43,038 nucleotides of DNA from Xanthomonas translucens pv. translucens DSM 18974 (GTDB lineage: Bacteria; Pseudomonadota; Gammaproteobacteria; Xanthomonadales; Xanthomonadaceae), in assembly GCF_000331775.1 (NCBI RefSeq), contig NZ_CAPJ01000122.1, positions 1 through 43,038 on the forward strand, written 5' to 3'. Of the stretch, positions 1 through 8,721 are shown one piece after another (positions within the stretch are counted from its first letter, which is position 1; the number at the start of each line of letters is the position of its first letter). The translations under genes were made by a program, and so were the position numbers. The notes below the pieces were generated by a model. That model saw nothing but the letters and a program-made list of their open reading frames with translations, searched no databases and had not been told where the DNA came from.

Positions 1-599
1 CGCACCGGCGCGGCGGGTGCGGTCGGCGCTGCAGGCGTCGGCGTGCTGGCGGCTGGCGCCGACGGCTCGCGACGCGCAATGCGGTTGGACGGTACCGCGG
101 CGGCCGGTGCATCGATCGCCGGCGCGTCGATCGCCGCGGCGGTGTTGGGCGCATCCAGCAACGCCGAATATTCGCGGATCAACCGGCCCTGGCCCCAATC
201 GACCTCGATCAGGAAGCTCAGCGACGGCACCTCCACCGGCATGCTGCTGCTGACGCGGATCACCGCGCGGCGCTGGCTGGTCTGCGCGAAGCGGAACTGC
301 AGGCTGCCGACCAAGCCGTCCGGTCGCTGCAGTCCAACCCGGGCGAAGGTCGCTGGCGAGGCCAGCGCCACGCGCGCGTTCTCCAGTTCGCCCGGTTCGT
401 TGGAGATCACCGGGATCTCGGCCAGGAACGGCTGACCGGGCTTGGACAGCACGCGGATGTCGCCCAGCCCCAGCGCCAGCGCGGCCTGGCTGCAGGCCAG
501 TAACAGCAGCGCGCACGCTGCGCGGCAAGCGCGGCTCAGCCCGGATGCAGACGCGGCATGGCGACGCAGACGATGGGGAATACGTGGTTGTAGGCGCAT
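1..599 (-). CDS. fimV: FimV N-terminal part (runs off window)
   Basis: The first 199 codons of a FimV-type protein are present; the 3' part lies beyond base 1. FimV is an inner-membrane/periplasmic peptidoglycan-associated hub for type IV pili and polar organisation. After a basic, Arg-rich start and a hydrophobic signal segment (about residues 27-43) comes the hallmark ALGLGDIRVLSKPGQPFLAE at the mature N-terminus, then the FimV N-terminal domain to about residue 150 and an Ala/Pro-rich linker where the window ends. The ATG at 599 is preceded by AGGGG five bases away. The gene follows asd on the same strand, the usual asd-fimV-truA order, but the 99-bp repeat block separates them. LysM and TPR parts expected further on cannot be seen. 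Confidence 0.9.
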   Translation of the reverse strand, partial: MRLQPRIPHRLRRHAASASGLSRACRAACALLLLACSQAALALGLGDIRVLSKPGQPFLAEIPVISNEPGELENARVALASPATFARVGLQRPDGLVGSLQFRFAQTSQRRAVIRVSSSMPVEVPSLSFLIEVDWGQGRLIREYSALLDAPNTAAAIDAPAIDAPAAAVPSNRIARREPSAPAASTPTPAAPTAPAAPV

Positions 600-639
600 T
601 ACGCCCCTGCCCTTGGTGTCATGGCGTGCAATATATATG

Positions 640-935
640 AAGCCGGGACTCGGGACTGGGGACTCGGGACCCGGAACAGCAAAAGCCAACGGCAAGAGCA
701 TGCTCGCTCTTGCCGTTGCACACGGCCTGTCGCCAGTGAAGCCGGGACTCGGGACCGGGGACTCGGGACCCGGAACAGCAAAAGCCAACGGCAAGAACAT
801 GCTCCCTCTTGCCGTTGCACACGGCCTGTCGTCAGTGAAGCCGGGACTCGGGACTGGGGACTCGGGACCCGGAACAGCAAAAGCCAACGGCAAGAACATG
901 CTCCCTCTTGCCGTTGCACACGGCCTGTCGTCAGG
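640..935. repeat. Three tandem 99-bp repeats with internal palindromes
   Basis: Three copies start at 640, 739 and 838, nearly identical with an exact 99-bp period (33 codons, which keeps several frames falsely open). Each has a GGGACTCGGGAC-type GC-rich half and a hairpin half. In copy 1 the hairpin is a perfect 13-bp stem (CAACGGCAAGAGC / GCTCTTGCCGTTG) with loop ATGCTC; copies 2 and 3 keep about 11 bp. A further inverted piece, CCGGGTCCCGAGTCCCGGCT, lies at 962-981 right after the asd stop and can pair with the start of each copy. The block occupies the asd-fimV gap. Confidence 0.9.
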
Positions 936-984
936 GGCGATCTCCAAGCCAGCGTCGGCTTCCGGGTCCCGAGTCCCGGCTGTC

Positions 985-2010
985 TCAGCCTTCCTGCGCC
1001 ACCAACTCGGCCAGTTGCACCGCGTTGAGCGCGGCGCCCTTGCGGATGTTGTCGGAGACGATCCACAGGTTCAACCCGCGCGGATGCGAGATGTCCTCGC
1101 GGATGCGGCCGACGTAGACGGCGTCGGTGCCGGAGGCGTGGGTGACCGGGGTCGGATAGCCGCCGGGCTTGCGCTCGTCGACCACTTCCACGCCCGGCGC
1201 CGCGGCCAGCAGCGCGCGCGCCTGCTCGGCGCTGACCTTGCGCGTGGTCTCGATCGCGACCGCTTCGGAGTGGCCGTAGAACACCGGCACGCGCACCGCG
1301 GTCGGGTTCACCTGGATGCTGTCGTCGCCGAGGATCTTGCGCGTCTCCCAGACCAGCTTCATCTCCTCCTTGGTGAAGCCGTTTTCCAGGAAGTCGTCGA
1401 TGTGCGGGATCAGGTTGAAGGCGATCTGTACCTGGAACTTCTTCGGCTCGATGTCCTGGAACGCCAGCAACTGCGCGGTCTGCTTGCCCAGTTCCTCCAT
1501 GCCCGAACGGCCGCCGCCGGACACCGACTGGTAGGTGGCCACGTTGATGCGCTCGATGTTGTACGCGCGGTGCAGCGGCGCCAGCGCCACCAGCATCTGC
1601 ATGGTGGAGCAGTTGGGATTGGCGATGATGCCGCGCGGGCGCTGCTTCAGCGCTTCCGGGTTCACTTCCGATACCACCAGCGGCACATCGTCGTCGTAGC
1701 GGAACGCCGAGGAGTTGTCGATCACCACCGCACCGGCGGCGGCGAACTTCGGCGCGTATTCCTTGGAGATGCCACCGCCGGCAGAGAACAGCGCGATGTC
1801 CACGCCGGTCGGGTCGAAGCTGGCCAGGTCGAGCACGGCGACCTTCTGGCCCTTGAACTCGATCTGGCCGCCGGCGGAGCGCTCGGAGGCCAGCGGGTAC
1901 AGGGTAGCGATGGGGAAATCGCGCTCGGCGAGGATGGCCAGCATGGTTTCGCCGACAGCGCCGGTGGCGCCGACGACGGCGACGTTGAAACGACGGGATT
2001 CGTTGCTCAT
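985..2010 (-). CDS. asd: Aspartate-semialdehyde dehydrogenase
   Basis: A 341-residue enzyme that reduces L-aspartyl-4-phosphate to aspartate semialdehyde with NADPH in the cytoplasm, the branch point to lysine, diaminopimelate, threonine and methionine. The dinucleotide-binding motif GATGAVG is at residues 14-20, the catalytic cysteine is Cys134 in NPNCST, and RVPVFYGHSE carries Arg240 and catalytic His247. Length is normal for the family. The ATG at 2010 fits the start of the Rossmann fold. It lies 100 bp downstream of the 2-hydroxyacid dehydrogenase on the same strand, with an intercistronic hairpin between, and upstream of fimV. Confidence 0.97.
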   Translation of the reverse strand: MSNESRRFNVAVVGATGAVGETMLAILAERDFPIATLYPLASERSAGGQIEFKGQKVAVLDLASFDPTGVDIALFSAGGGISKEYAPKFAAAGAVVIDNSSAFRYDDDVPLVVSEVNPEALKQRPRGIIANPNCSTMQMLVALAPLHRAYNIERINVATYQSVSGGGRSGMEELGKQTAQLLAFQDIEPKKFQVQIAFNLIPHIDDFLENGFTKEEMKLVWETRKILGDDSIQVNPTAVRVPVFYGHSEAVAIETTRKVSAEQARALLAAAPGVEVVDERKPGGYPTPVTHASGTDAVYVGRIREDISHPRGLNLWIVSDNIRKGAALNAVQLAELVAQEG

Positions 2011-2069
2011 GGGAGATGGTTCGATCGGGTAGGAGAAAGGGGGAAAAGCCGCACTGCCAGCTGGATTCG

Positions 2070-2111
2070 GGGAACCTCCCGAGCGCGCCGCTCAGGTCGC
2101 CGGAGGTTCCC
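2070..2111 (-). terminator. Intercistronic hairpin before asd
   Basis: A 10-bp inverted repeat (GGGAACCTCC at 2070-2079, GGAGGTTCCC at 2102-2111) encloses a second small stem (GAGCG-CGC-CGCTC, 2081-2093). It begins at the stop codon of the upstream dehydrogenase and lies about 60 bases before the asd start. No T-tract follows, so it may be an mRNA-processing or attenuation element rather than a true terminator. Confidence 0.4.
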
Positions 2112-3148
2112 TATCGTTTTTTGCCCGCGATGCCGCCGTCGCCATTGCCGGCGCCCGCGATCGCATCCAGGTTCAACGCATTCGGCGGACGCCCGGCGTC
2201 GGCGCCGACACCCAGCGCGGCCAGCAGATTGTCCACCGCCAGCGCCACCATCGCGCGGCGGGTCGCGGCGCTGGCGCTGCCGATATGCGGGGTCAGTACC
2301 ACGTTGCGCAGCGCCAGCAGCTCGGGGCGCACCGCCGGCTCGCCTTCGTACACGTCCAGCCCGGCCGCGGCCAGGCGCCCGTGCGCGAGCGCATCGGCCA
2401 GCGCCAGTTCGTCGATCAGGCCGCCGCGGGCGATGTTCACCAGCGTGGCGCCAGGCTTCATCTGCGCCAGCGCGGCGGTATCCAGGATGTGGTGCGACTG
2501 CGGCGAATACGGCAGCACCAGCAGCAGGTGATCGGCGCGCGCCAGCAGGGCGTTGAAGCCGACGTACTCGGCGGCGTGCGCACGCTCCACCTCGGCCGGC
2601 AGGCGGCTGCGGTTGTGGTACAGCACGCGCATCGAGAAGCCGGCGGCGCGGCGCGCGATGGCCTGGCCGATGCGGCCCATGCCGAGGATGCCCAGGGTGC
2701 TGCCGTGCACGTCGGCGCCGAGCATGGTCTGGAACGACCATTGCTGCCACTGCCCCTCGCGCAACCAGCGCTCGGACTCGGTGATGCGCCGCGCGGCGGC
2801 CATCAGCAGCGCGAAGCCGAGGTCGGCGGTGGTTTCGGTGAGCACGTCGGGGGTGTTGCTGGCGACGATGCCGGCCGCGCTGAGCGCGTCCAGGTCGAGG
2901 TTGTTGTAGCCGACGCCGACATTGGCGATGGCGCGCAGTCGCGGCGCACCGGCGATTTCGGCCGCGCCGATGCGCTCGTTGAGGGTCACCAGCGCGCCGT
3001 CCAGCGGCGCCAGCGCCGCGGCCAGGTCTTGCTGCGAATACTTGGTCACGTCCGCGGTGGTGGTCAGCGCGCAATGCGCGCCCAGCCGTGCGACGACATC
3101 GTCGAACAGCGGTTGGCTGACCCACACCCGTGGCCGCGACTCAGCCAT
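2111..3148 (-). CDS. D-2-hydroxyacid dehydrogenase (GhrB/TkrA-like)
   Basis: A 345-residue member of the D-isomer-specific 2-hydroxyacid dehydrogenases, cytoplasmic NAD(P)H-dependent reductases of 2-keto acids. The sequence resembles glyoxylate/hydroxypyruvate (2-ketogluconate) reductases. The nucleotide loop GMGRIG is at residues 156-161, and the Arg-Glu-His triad is visible as Arg241 (NIARGG), Glu270 (YEGEP) and His288 (PHIGSAS). The C-terminus has a short Gly/Ala-rich tail. The ATG at 3148 overlaps the aroC stop, so the two genes are translationally coupled; an in-frame GTG at 3154 is an alternative start. The exact substrate is not decided by sequence. Confidence 0.88.
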   Translation of the reverse strand: MAESRPRVWVSQPLFDDVVARLGAHCALTTTADVTKYSQQDLAAALAPLDGALVTLNERIGAAEIAGAPRLRAIANVGVGYNNLDLDALSAAGIVASNTPDVLTETTADLGFALLMAAARRITESERWLREGQWQQWSFQTMLGADVHGSTLGILGMGRIGQAIARRAAGFSMRVLYHNRSRLPAEVERAHAAEYVGFNALLARADHLLLVLPYSPQSHHILDTAALAQMKPGATLVNIARGGLIDELALADALAHGRLAAAGLDVYEGEPAVRPELLALRNVVLTPHIGSASAATRRAMVALAVDNLLAALGVGADAGRPPNALNLDAIAGAGNGDGGIAGKKR

Positions 3149-4244
3149 CGCCACCGCCTGGGATGTGCGGGGCGACGCTGCCGACGTCGCCGCACTGCGC
3201 GCGGTGGCGCAGCGCCTGATCCATCAGCACCAGCGCCATCATCGCCTCGGCGATCGGGGTGGCGCGGATGCCGACGCAGGGGTCGTGGCGGCCGGTGGTG
3301 ATGACGTCCACCGCCTGCCCGTCCACGTCCACCGTGGCGCCGGGCAGGCGCAGGCTGGAGGTGGGCTTGAACGCCAGCGAGGCGACGATCGGCTGGCCGG
3401 TGGCGATGCCGCCGAGCACGCCGCCGGCGTGGTTGGACTGGAAGCCGTCCGGCGCGATCAGGTCGCGGTGCTCGGTGCCCTTCTGCGCCACCACGGCGAA
3501 GCCGTCGCCGATCTCCACGCCCTTGACCGCGTTGATGCTCATCAGCGCCGCGGCCAGTTCGCCATCGAGCTTGCCGTAGATCGGCTCGCCCCAGCCCGGC
3601 GGCACGCCGTCGGCGACCACGGTGACCTTGGCGCCGATCGAATCGCCGGACTTGCGCAGCGCATCCATGTAACTTTCCAGCTCCGGCACCTGCGCCGCGT
3701 GCGGCCAGAAGAACGCGTTGTCCTCCACCGCGTCCCAGGCGAAACCCTGCGGCAGCACCGGCCCCAGTTGCGCCAGGTAGCCGCGCACGCGCACGCCGTA
3801 GCGCTGCGCCAGCCACTTCTTGGCGATCACGCCGGCGGCCACGCGCATCGTGGTCTCGCGCGCCGAGGAGCGGCCGCCGCCACGCGGATCGCGGATGCCG
3901 TACTTCTGCCAGTAGCTGTAGTCGGCATGGCCCGGGCGGAACTGGCGGGCGATGTCGGTGTAGTCCTTGCTGCGCTGGTCGGTGTTGCGGATCAGCAAGC
4001 CGATCGGGGTGCCGGTGGTGCGGCCTTCGTAGACCCCGGACAGGATCTCGATCTCGTCGGCCTCGCGCCGCGCCGAGGTGTGGCGGCTCTTGCCGCTGGC
4101 GCGGCGCTGCAGGTCGTGGGCGAATTCGGCCGCGTCCAGTTCCAGCCCAGGCGGGCAACCGTCGATCACGCAGCCGATCGCCGGCCCGTGCGATTCGCCG
4201 AAGGTGGTGACGGTCAGCAGGGTGCCGAAGCTGTTCGCGCTCAT
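3141..4244 (-). CDS. aroC: Chorismate synthase
   Basis: A 367-residue chorismate synthase, the last shikimate-pathway step, converting 5-enolpyruvylshikimate-3-phosphate to chorismate with reduced FMN. Family signatures are present: the GESHGPAIG motif near residue 16, the [15 protein letters not shown] region, [11 protein letters not shown] near residue 125 and the C-terminal [20 protein letters not shown]. Length matches bacterial enzymes of about 360 residues. It starts 10 bases after the prmB stop and overlaps the next gene, so prmB-aroC-dehydrogenase look co-transcribed. Confidence 0.97.
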   Translation of the reverse strand: MSANSFGTLLTVTTFGESHGPAIGCVIDGCPPGLELDAAEFAHDLQRRASGKSRHTSARREADEIEILSGVYEGRTTGTPIGLLIRNTDQRSKDYTDIARQFRPGHADYSYWQKYGIRDPRGGGRSSARETTMRVAAGVIAKKWLAQRYGVRVRGYLAQLGPVLPQGFAWDAVEDNAFFWPHAAQVPELESYMDALRKSGDSIGAKVTVVADGVPPGWGEPIYGKLDGELAAALMSINAVKGVEIGDGFAVVAQKGTEHRDLIAPDGFQSNHAGGVLGGIATGQPIVASLAFKPTSSLRLPGATVDVDGQAVDVITTGRHDPCVGIRATPIAEAMMALVLMDQALRHRAQCGDVGSVAPHIPGGGDG

Positions 4245-4254
4245 GGCCGCCCGC

Positions 4255-5181
4255 TCACCGGCTCGCCGCCAGGTCGGCGATGCGCGCGTGGTGCGCGACC
4301 AGCGCGCTGGCTTCCACCGCGAAGATGCCCATCTGCCCGACCTTGAACTCGACCCAGGCGAAATCCACGTCCGGCAGCAGTTGCACCAGCGCGCGCTCGG
4401 ATTCGCCGACTTCGCAGATCAGCAGGCCGTCCTCGCTGAGGTGCGCCGGCGCGTCGCGCAGGATCTTCAGCGCCAGGTCCAGGCCGTCAACGCCGGCGCG
4501 CAGGCCCAGTTCCGGCTCGTGCGCGTATTCGGGCGGCAGCGCGTCGGTCTCGGCGTGGGTGACGTACGGCGGATTGGTGACGATCAGCTCGTAGCGGCGC
4601 CCGCCCAGCCCGGCGAACAGGTCGGACTTGACCAGCTCGACGTTGTCGGCCAGCAGCCGCGCCTTGTTCTCCGCGGCCAGCGCCAGCGCGTCGTCGCTGA
4701 TATCGACCGCGTCCACCTGCCAGTTCGGGTTGTAGTGGCCCATCGCGATGGCGATGCAGCCCGAGCCGGTGCACAGGTCCAGCGCGCGGCTCACCTCGCG
4801 CCCGGCCAACCACGGCTCGAAGCCGGCCTCGATCAGCTCGGCGATCGGCGAGCGCGGCACCAGCGCGCGCGCGTCGCTCTTGAAGCTGAGCCCGGCGAAC
4901 CAGGCCTCGCCGGTCAGGTAGGCGGCGGGGATGCGCTCGGCGATGCGGCGCTCGAACAGCGCCAGCACCTGCGCCTTTTCCGGCGTGGTCACGCGCGCGC
5001 CGCCATAGGCCGGGCCCAGGTCGTGCGGCAGGTGCAACGCGTGCAGCACCAGTTGCGTGGCTTCGTCCAGAGCGTTGTCGTAGCTGTGGCCGAAGCTCAG
5101 TTCGGCCGCATTGAAACGGCTGGTGCCGTAGCGGATCAGGTCGATGATCGTGTGGAGTTCGGCGGCCGCGTCGGCAGTCAT
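4255..5181 (-). CDS. prmB: Ribosomal protein uL3 N5-glutamine methyltransferase
   Basis: A 308-residue SAM-dependent methyltransferase of the HemK/PrmB family. The SAM site DLCTGSGC is at residues 135-142 and the glutamine-methylating NPPY motif at 203-206. The long N-terminal helical region ([20 protein letters not shown]) fits PrmB, which modifies ribosomal protein L3, better than PrmC. The frame stays open far upstream, but the ATG at 5181 gives the family N-terminus; sequence before it is antisense to the SCO1 gene. It is the first gene of the prmB-aroC run and diverges from the SCO1 homolog. Confidence 0.93.
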   Translation of the reverse strand: MTADAAAELHTIIDLIRYGTSRFNAAELSFGHSYDNALDEATQLVLHALHLPHDLGPAYGGARVTTPEKAQVLALFERRIAERIPAAYLTGEAWFAGLSFKSDARALVPRSPIAELIEAGFEPWLAGREVSRALDLCTGSGCIAIAMGHYNPNWQVDAVDISDDALALAAENKARLLADNVELVKSDLFAGLGGRRYELIVTNPPYVTHAETDALPPEYAHEPELGLRAGVDGLDLALKILRDAPAHLSEDGLLICEVGESERALVQLLPDVDFAWVEFKVGQMGIFAVEASALVAHHARIADLAASR

Positions 5182-5260
5182 GGCAACATGCAAGGCAATT
5201 CGGCCCCTGATTATAGAGGCCCGGCCGCTATCATGAGCGTTCGTTGCAAGGGAAATCAGT

Positions 5261-5908
5261 ATGTTCAATCGCAACTTCGGCATCGTCCTGGTGGTCGCGC
5301 TGGCCGCCGGCCTGGGCCTGCTGCTGGCCCAGAAGTACTTCGGCGGCGGCGCTTCGGCGTGGCCCGAGACCCGCAGCGTGCGCCTGTACCCGCAGCCGCG
5401 CGCCCTGTCCGCCTTCCACCTGCGCCAATCCGACGGCACGCCGCTGGTGCCCGGCGAGCTGAAAGGCCACTGGACGCTGGTGTTCCTGGGCTTCACCGCC
5501 TGCCCGGACGTGTGCCCGACCACCCTGGCCGACCTGGCCCGTGCGCAGCAGCAGTGGCAATCGATCCCGGACACGCTGCGCCCACGGGTACTGTTCGTCT
5601 CGGTCGATCCCGAACGCGACACCCCGGCGCGGCTGGGCGCCTACGCGCACGGCTTCCACAAGGACACCCTGGCCGCTACCGCCGACGTGCCGGAGCTGGA
5701 ACGCTTCGCCACCGCGCTGGGCTTCGTGTTCCAGAAGGTGCCCGGCAAGCATTTCCAGGAAAACCCCAACGACTACAGCATGGACCACTCGGCCGCGATC
5801 GCCGTGCTCGACCCGCAGGGCCGCCAGGCCGGGCTGATCCGCCCGCCGTTCGAGCCGGCGGCGATCGCCGCCGACCTGGAGGCGCTGACCAAGGCAACCG
5901 CGCCATGA
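5261..5908 (+). CDS. SCO1/SenC-family thiol/copper protein
   Basis: A 215-residue membrane-anchored thioredoxin-fold protein. An N-terminal hydrophobic anchor (about residues 7-23) is followed by a periplasmic domain with the copper-binding CPDVC motif (Cys81, Cys85) and the distal His176 in DHSAAI. SCO proteins deliver copper to the CuA centre of cytochrome oxidase or act as redox chaperones. The stop overlaps the psd start as ATGA at 5905-5908, implying translational coupling. A functional link with phospholipid synthesis is not obvious; both act at the inner membrane. Confidence 0.92.
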   Translation: MFNRNFGIVLVVALAAGLGLLLAQKYFGGGASAWPETRSVRLYPQPRALSAFHLRQSDGTPLVPGELKGHWTLVFLGFTACPDVCPTTLADLARAQQQWQSIPDTLRPRVLFVSVDPERDTPARLGAYAHGFHKDTLAATADVPELERFATALGFVFQKVPGKHFQENPNDYSMDHSAAIAVLDPQGRQAGLIRPPFEPAAIAADLEALTKATAP

Positions 5909-6753
5909 GCCTGCTGACCACGCTGACCTACGTGCTGCCGCACCGGCTGCTGTCCTCGCTGGCGCGGCGCCTGGCCTACTCGTCGCGACCGGGGCTGAAG
6001 CAATGGCTGATCGACACCGTGGTGCGCCGCTTCGGGGTGGATCTGGCCGAGGCCGCCGAACCCGATCCGCGCGCCTACCCGACCTTCAATGCCTTCTTCA
6101 CCCGCGCGCTGAAGCCCGGCGCGCGCGTCGCCGATCCCGATCCGCAGGCGCTGCTGATGCCGGCCGACGGCCGCATCAGCCAGCTCGGCCCGATCCAGGA
6201 CGGGCGCATCTTCCAGGCCAAGGGCCAGTCGTTCACCGCCGCCGAGCTGCTCGGCGACGCCGCAGCGGCCGCACCGTTCGCCAACGGCCTGTACGCCACC
6301 GTGTACCTGTCGCCGCGCGACTACCACCGCGTGCACATGCCGTGGACCGGCACCCTGCGCGAGACCGTGCACGTGCCGGGACGCCTGTTCAGCGTCGGCC
6401 CGGACGCGGTGCGCCACGTGCCACGGCTGTTCGCGCGCAACGAGCGCCTGGTCTGCCATTTCGATACCGCCTTCGGACCGATGGCCTCGGTGATGGTCGG
6501 CGCGCTGCTGGTCAGCGGCGTGGAGACGGTATGGAGCGGCGTGGAAATCCCGCGCTACGGCGACCGCATCACCCGCAAGGACTGGCGCGGCAAGGGCATC
6601 GTGCTGCAGCGGTTCGCGGAGATGGCGCGTTTCAATTACGGTTCGACCGTGATCGTGCTGTTGCCGCCGGGCGTGGCGACACTCGACCCGGCACTGGCGG
6701 CGGAAACGCCGGTTCGGCTCGGCCAGGCGCTCGCCAGGCGGCTGCAAGGCTGA
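5905..6753 (+). CDS. psd: Phosphatidylserine decarboxylase proenzyme
   Basis: A 282-residue inner-membrane enzyme converting phosphatidylserine to phosphatidylethanolamine. It is made as a proenzyme that self-cleaves at a Gly-Ser bond to form the pyruvoyl cofactor. Here the site reads YGST (Gly246-Ser247); most characterised enzymes have LGST. Other family landmarks are [22 protein letters not shown] text near residue 52, the PADG segment near residue 87 and [11 protein letters not shown] near residue 136 with the catalytic histidines. The start is the ATG coupled to the SCO1 stop. Confidence 0.96.
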   Translation: MSLLTTLTYVLPHRLLSSLARRLAYSSRPGLKQWLIDTVVRRFGVDLAEAAEPDPRAYPTFNAFFTRALKPGARVADPDPQALLMPADGRISQLGPIQDGRIFQAKGQSFTAAELLGDAAAAAPFANGLYATVYLSPRDYHRVHMPWTGTLRETVHVPGRLFSVGPDAVRHVPRLFARNERLVCHFDTAFGPMASVMVGALLVSGVETVWSGVEIPRYGDRITRKDWRGKGIVLQRFAEMARFNYGSTVIVLLPPGVATLDPALAAETPVRLGQALARRLQG

Positions 6754-6799
6754 CGCGCGTAAGGAACCGCAGCGCGCTTCGACCGGCCCCGCGCTTCCT

Positions 6800-6875
6800 G
6801 TAGGAGGGGCTTCAACCCCTCCTGCAAAAACTTCGGCTGCCCCTTGTGGGAGGGACTTCAGTCCCGACGCCTTGC
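6800..6875. repeat. Pair of GTAG/GTGG palindromic (REP-like) elements
   Basis: Two consecutive elements of the type 5'-GTRGGAG-GGR-CTTCA-pyrimidine arm. At 6801 GTAGGAGGGG-CTTCAA-CCCCTCCT forms an 8-bp perfect stem (6802-6823); at about 6846 GTGGGAGGGACTTCAGTCCC forms a second. They occupy the gap between psd and the convergent transglycosylase gene, so they may also serve as a bidirectional terminator. Such GTAG-headed REPs are common in Xanthomonadaceae (compare SMAG elements of Stenotrophomonas). Confidence 0.7.
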
Positions 6876-6936
6876 CCGCAGGCAGAACGCGGACCACGCC
6901 CGCGTCGATGCCGCTCATCGCTTGCCTGGCAATCGC

Positions 6937-8535
6937 CTACTTGTCGCAGCCGGCCATCTTCAACGACTGGCCCGGCTTCAACGCATAGCCGGGCGCGCGC
7001 AGGCCGTTGGCCTTGGCCAACTGCTTGATGTCGCAGCTGTAGCGGTCGGCGATGCGGCCCAGCGTGTCGCCCTTGGCCACGCGGTAGCTGCGCACCTGCC
7101 TGGGCTTAGGCTTGACTGGCGCCGGGCGTCCGGTGGCGATGGTGGTCGGCACCCCAGCCACCGGGGTCACGTCGCCCACCGCCACGTTGCCGGTGGGATC
7201 AGCCACCACGGGCGTGTTGCTGCGGATCGCCGCGTTGACGTCGGCGGTGATCAGCGCACGCGCCAGGTCGGCACGTGGGCCACTCACGCAATAGCGGTTG
7301 TACAGGCCGACGATCTTGGTGGTGGCATTGATGCTGGCCCCGGCTGGGATCCAGCCATCGGGTTCGTAGCGCGGGTTGAGGTTGCGCAGCGCGCGCATGT
7401 AGCCGTCGCGGGTAGCGTCGCTGCCCAGGCAGATGGTCAGCTCGTAGATCGTGGTGGACTTGGCCAGGCGCAGCGTCGCCGGCTGCGCGTTGATCTTCGG
7501 GAACGCTACGCCGTACTGCTGCGGGTGCAGGAAGATCCACGCCGCGGCGATCACCATCGGCACATAGTCCTTGGTCTCGGCCGGGAACTGGTTGTACACC
7601 GAGGCGTCCCAGAAGCTGCGCCCCTGCATCTGGTTGTACACGCGCGCGGCGCGGCCCTCGCCGCCGTTGTAGCCGGCCAGCGACAGCTCGATGCTGCGGT
7701 TGAGTTCGGCCATGCGCTCGTTGATGTACACCGCGCTGGCCTCGGCGGCGCTGCGCGCGTCGTAGCGGGTATCGAAGCCGGTGCCGTCCGGGCCAAGCCC
7801 GAAGCGGCGCCCGGTGGCCGGCATGAACTGCATCAGCCCGGCGGCGCCGACCCGCGAATTGGCGTGCACGCGGCCATTGGATTCCTTGGCGATGATGCCG
7901 AACAGCAGCGCTTCCGGCAGCCCGCGCTTCTCCCATTCCGGCCACATGATCGCGCGCAGGTTCTGGTAGTTCTCGTAGCTGTTCATCAGCGACGGGCGCA
8001 TGTCGGTGAGCCAGCGGCGGATGCCGGCCTGCACCGCCGGGTTGTATTCGACCATCGCGTCGAAGGCATGCCGCTGGTCGTTGAGCAGGCTGGCCGCGCG
8101 CGCCGCTTCCGGCACATTGGCGGCCAGCGGACGGATGTGGTCCGGATCGGCCTGCAGCGGCGCGGTGTCGTCGTCGGTCGCATCGGCATCGGTCGCCGCG
8201 CCCTGCGCGTCGGCCTTGGCCTTGAGCAGGCGCTTGTACGCGCCCAGGTAGGTGCCGACCTCGCAGCCGCGCTGCTTGATGCAGGCATCGACCACGTCTT
8301 CGATGTCCTCCAGCGCCGCGTCGCTTTCCTGGGTGCCCTTGGGGTCGCTGTTGCCGACCAGCACCATCGCGTCGTTGTAGCGCTTCTCGGCCGCCGCCAG
8401 GCGCTGGTCGAGGACCGCGATGGCGGCCTTGTCGCGCGCGGAGACGCGTTCGGCGTGGGCAGACGGCACGGCGCAAGCCAGCGCCAAGGCAGCCACGGCG
8501 GGCCATCCATGGGTGATACGGAACGAAAGGGGCAT
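6937..8535 (-). CDS. Lytic transglycosylase with LysM (MltD-like)
   Basis: A 532-residue secreted murein hydrolase. The signal peptide ends near residue 28 (PSAHA). An Asp/Ala-rich region of about 130 residues is followed by a family 1 SLT domain with catalytic Glu218 in AKESNG, then GAAGLMQFMPATG and the LAGYNGGEG motif. One C-terminal LysM peptidoglycan-binding repeat (about residues 487-530, YRVAKGDTLGRIADRY) closes the protein. It cleaves the MurNAc-GlcNAc bond to form 1,6-anhydro-MurNAc. The ATG at 8535 gives the signal peptide; the frame is open further upstream without support. Divergent from the ATPase gene. Confidence 0.88.
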   Translation of the reverse strand: MPLSFRITHGWPAVAALALACAVPSAHAERVSARDKAAIAVLDQRLAAAEKRYNDAMVLVGNSDPKGTQESDAALEDIEDVVDACIKQRGCEVGTYLGAYKRLLKAKADAQGAATDADATDDDTAPLQADPDHIRPLAANVPEAARAASLLNDQRHAFDAMVEYNPAVQAGIRRWLTDMRPSLMNSYENYQNLRAIMWPEWEKRGLPEALLFGIIAKESNGRVHANSRVGAAGLMQFMPATGRRFGLGPDGTGFDTRYDARSAAEASAVYINERMAELNRSIELSLAGYNGGEGRAARVYNQMQGRSFWDASVYNQFPAETKDYVPMVIAAAWIFLHPQQYGVAFPKINAQPATLRLAKSTTIYELTICLGSDATRDGYMRALRNLNPRYEPDGWIPAGASINATTKIVGLYNRYCVSGPRADLARALITADVNAAIRSNTPVVADPTGNVAVGDVTPVAGVPTTIATGRPAPVKPKPRQVRSYRVAKGDTLGRIADRYSCDIKQLAKANGLRAPGYALKPGQSLKMAGCDK

Positions 8536-8642
8536 GATGGGACGCAACGACGGAAAGGCCGCAGGGTAGCCGCCGCTGTCACATCGCGGCAAGGTCGGGC
8601 AAGGACCGGCACCCCGCCAGCCGGGCGTTCGTTCATCGCTGC

Positions 8643-8660
8643 AGCCGGGCAAACCCGGCT
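8643..8660. repeat. Short perfect palindrome in divergent promoter region
   Basis: AGCCGGG-CAAA-CCCGGCT, a 7-bp perfect stem with a 4-base loop, lies between the divergent transglycosylase and ATPase genes. It could be an operator or a minimal REP; nothing else supports either. Confidence 0.35.
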
Positions 8661-8721
8661 CATAGCGAGCGGGCGCCGGCGCGAACGCCTAGAATCCGCC
8701 CACCTCACCGCGGAGCTGTTC

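Noticed and set aside
640..935. Repeat block as a CRISPR array
   Set aside because: The 99-bp units are tandem without unique spacers, each unit carries its own hairpin, and there are no cas genes nearby.
2285..3301. Long plus-strand open frames across asd, dehydrogenase and aroC (also 4078-5200, 6844-8700, 12676-14763)
   Set aside because: They are antisense to clear minus-strand genes, have high-GC shadow composition (Arg/Ala/His-rich) and match no family.
5905..6753. YGST instead of LGST as loss of psd self-processing
   Set aside because: The cleaved Gly-Ser bond and the catalytic histidine region are present, so the substitution before Gly is probably neutral.
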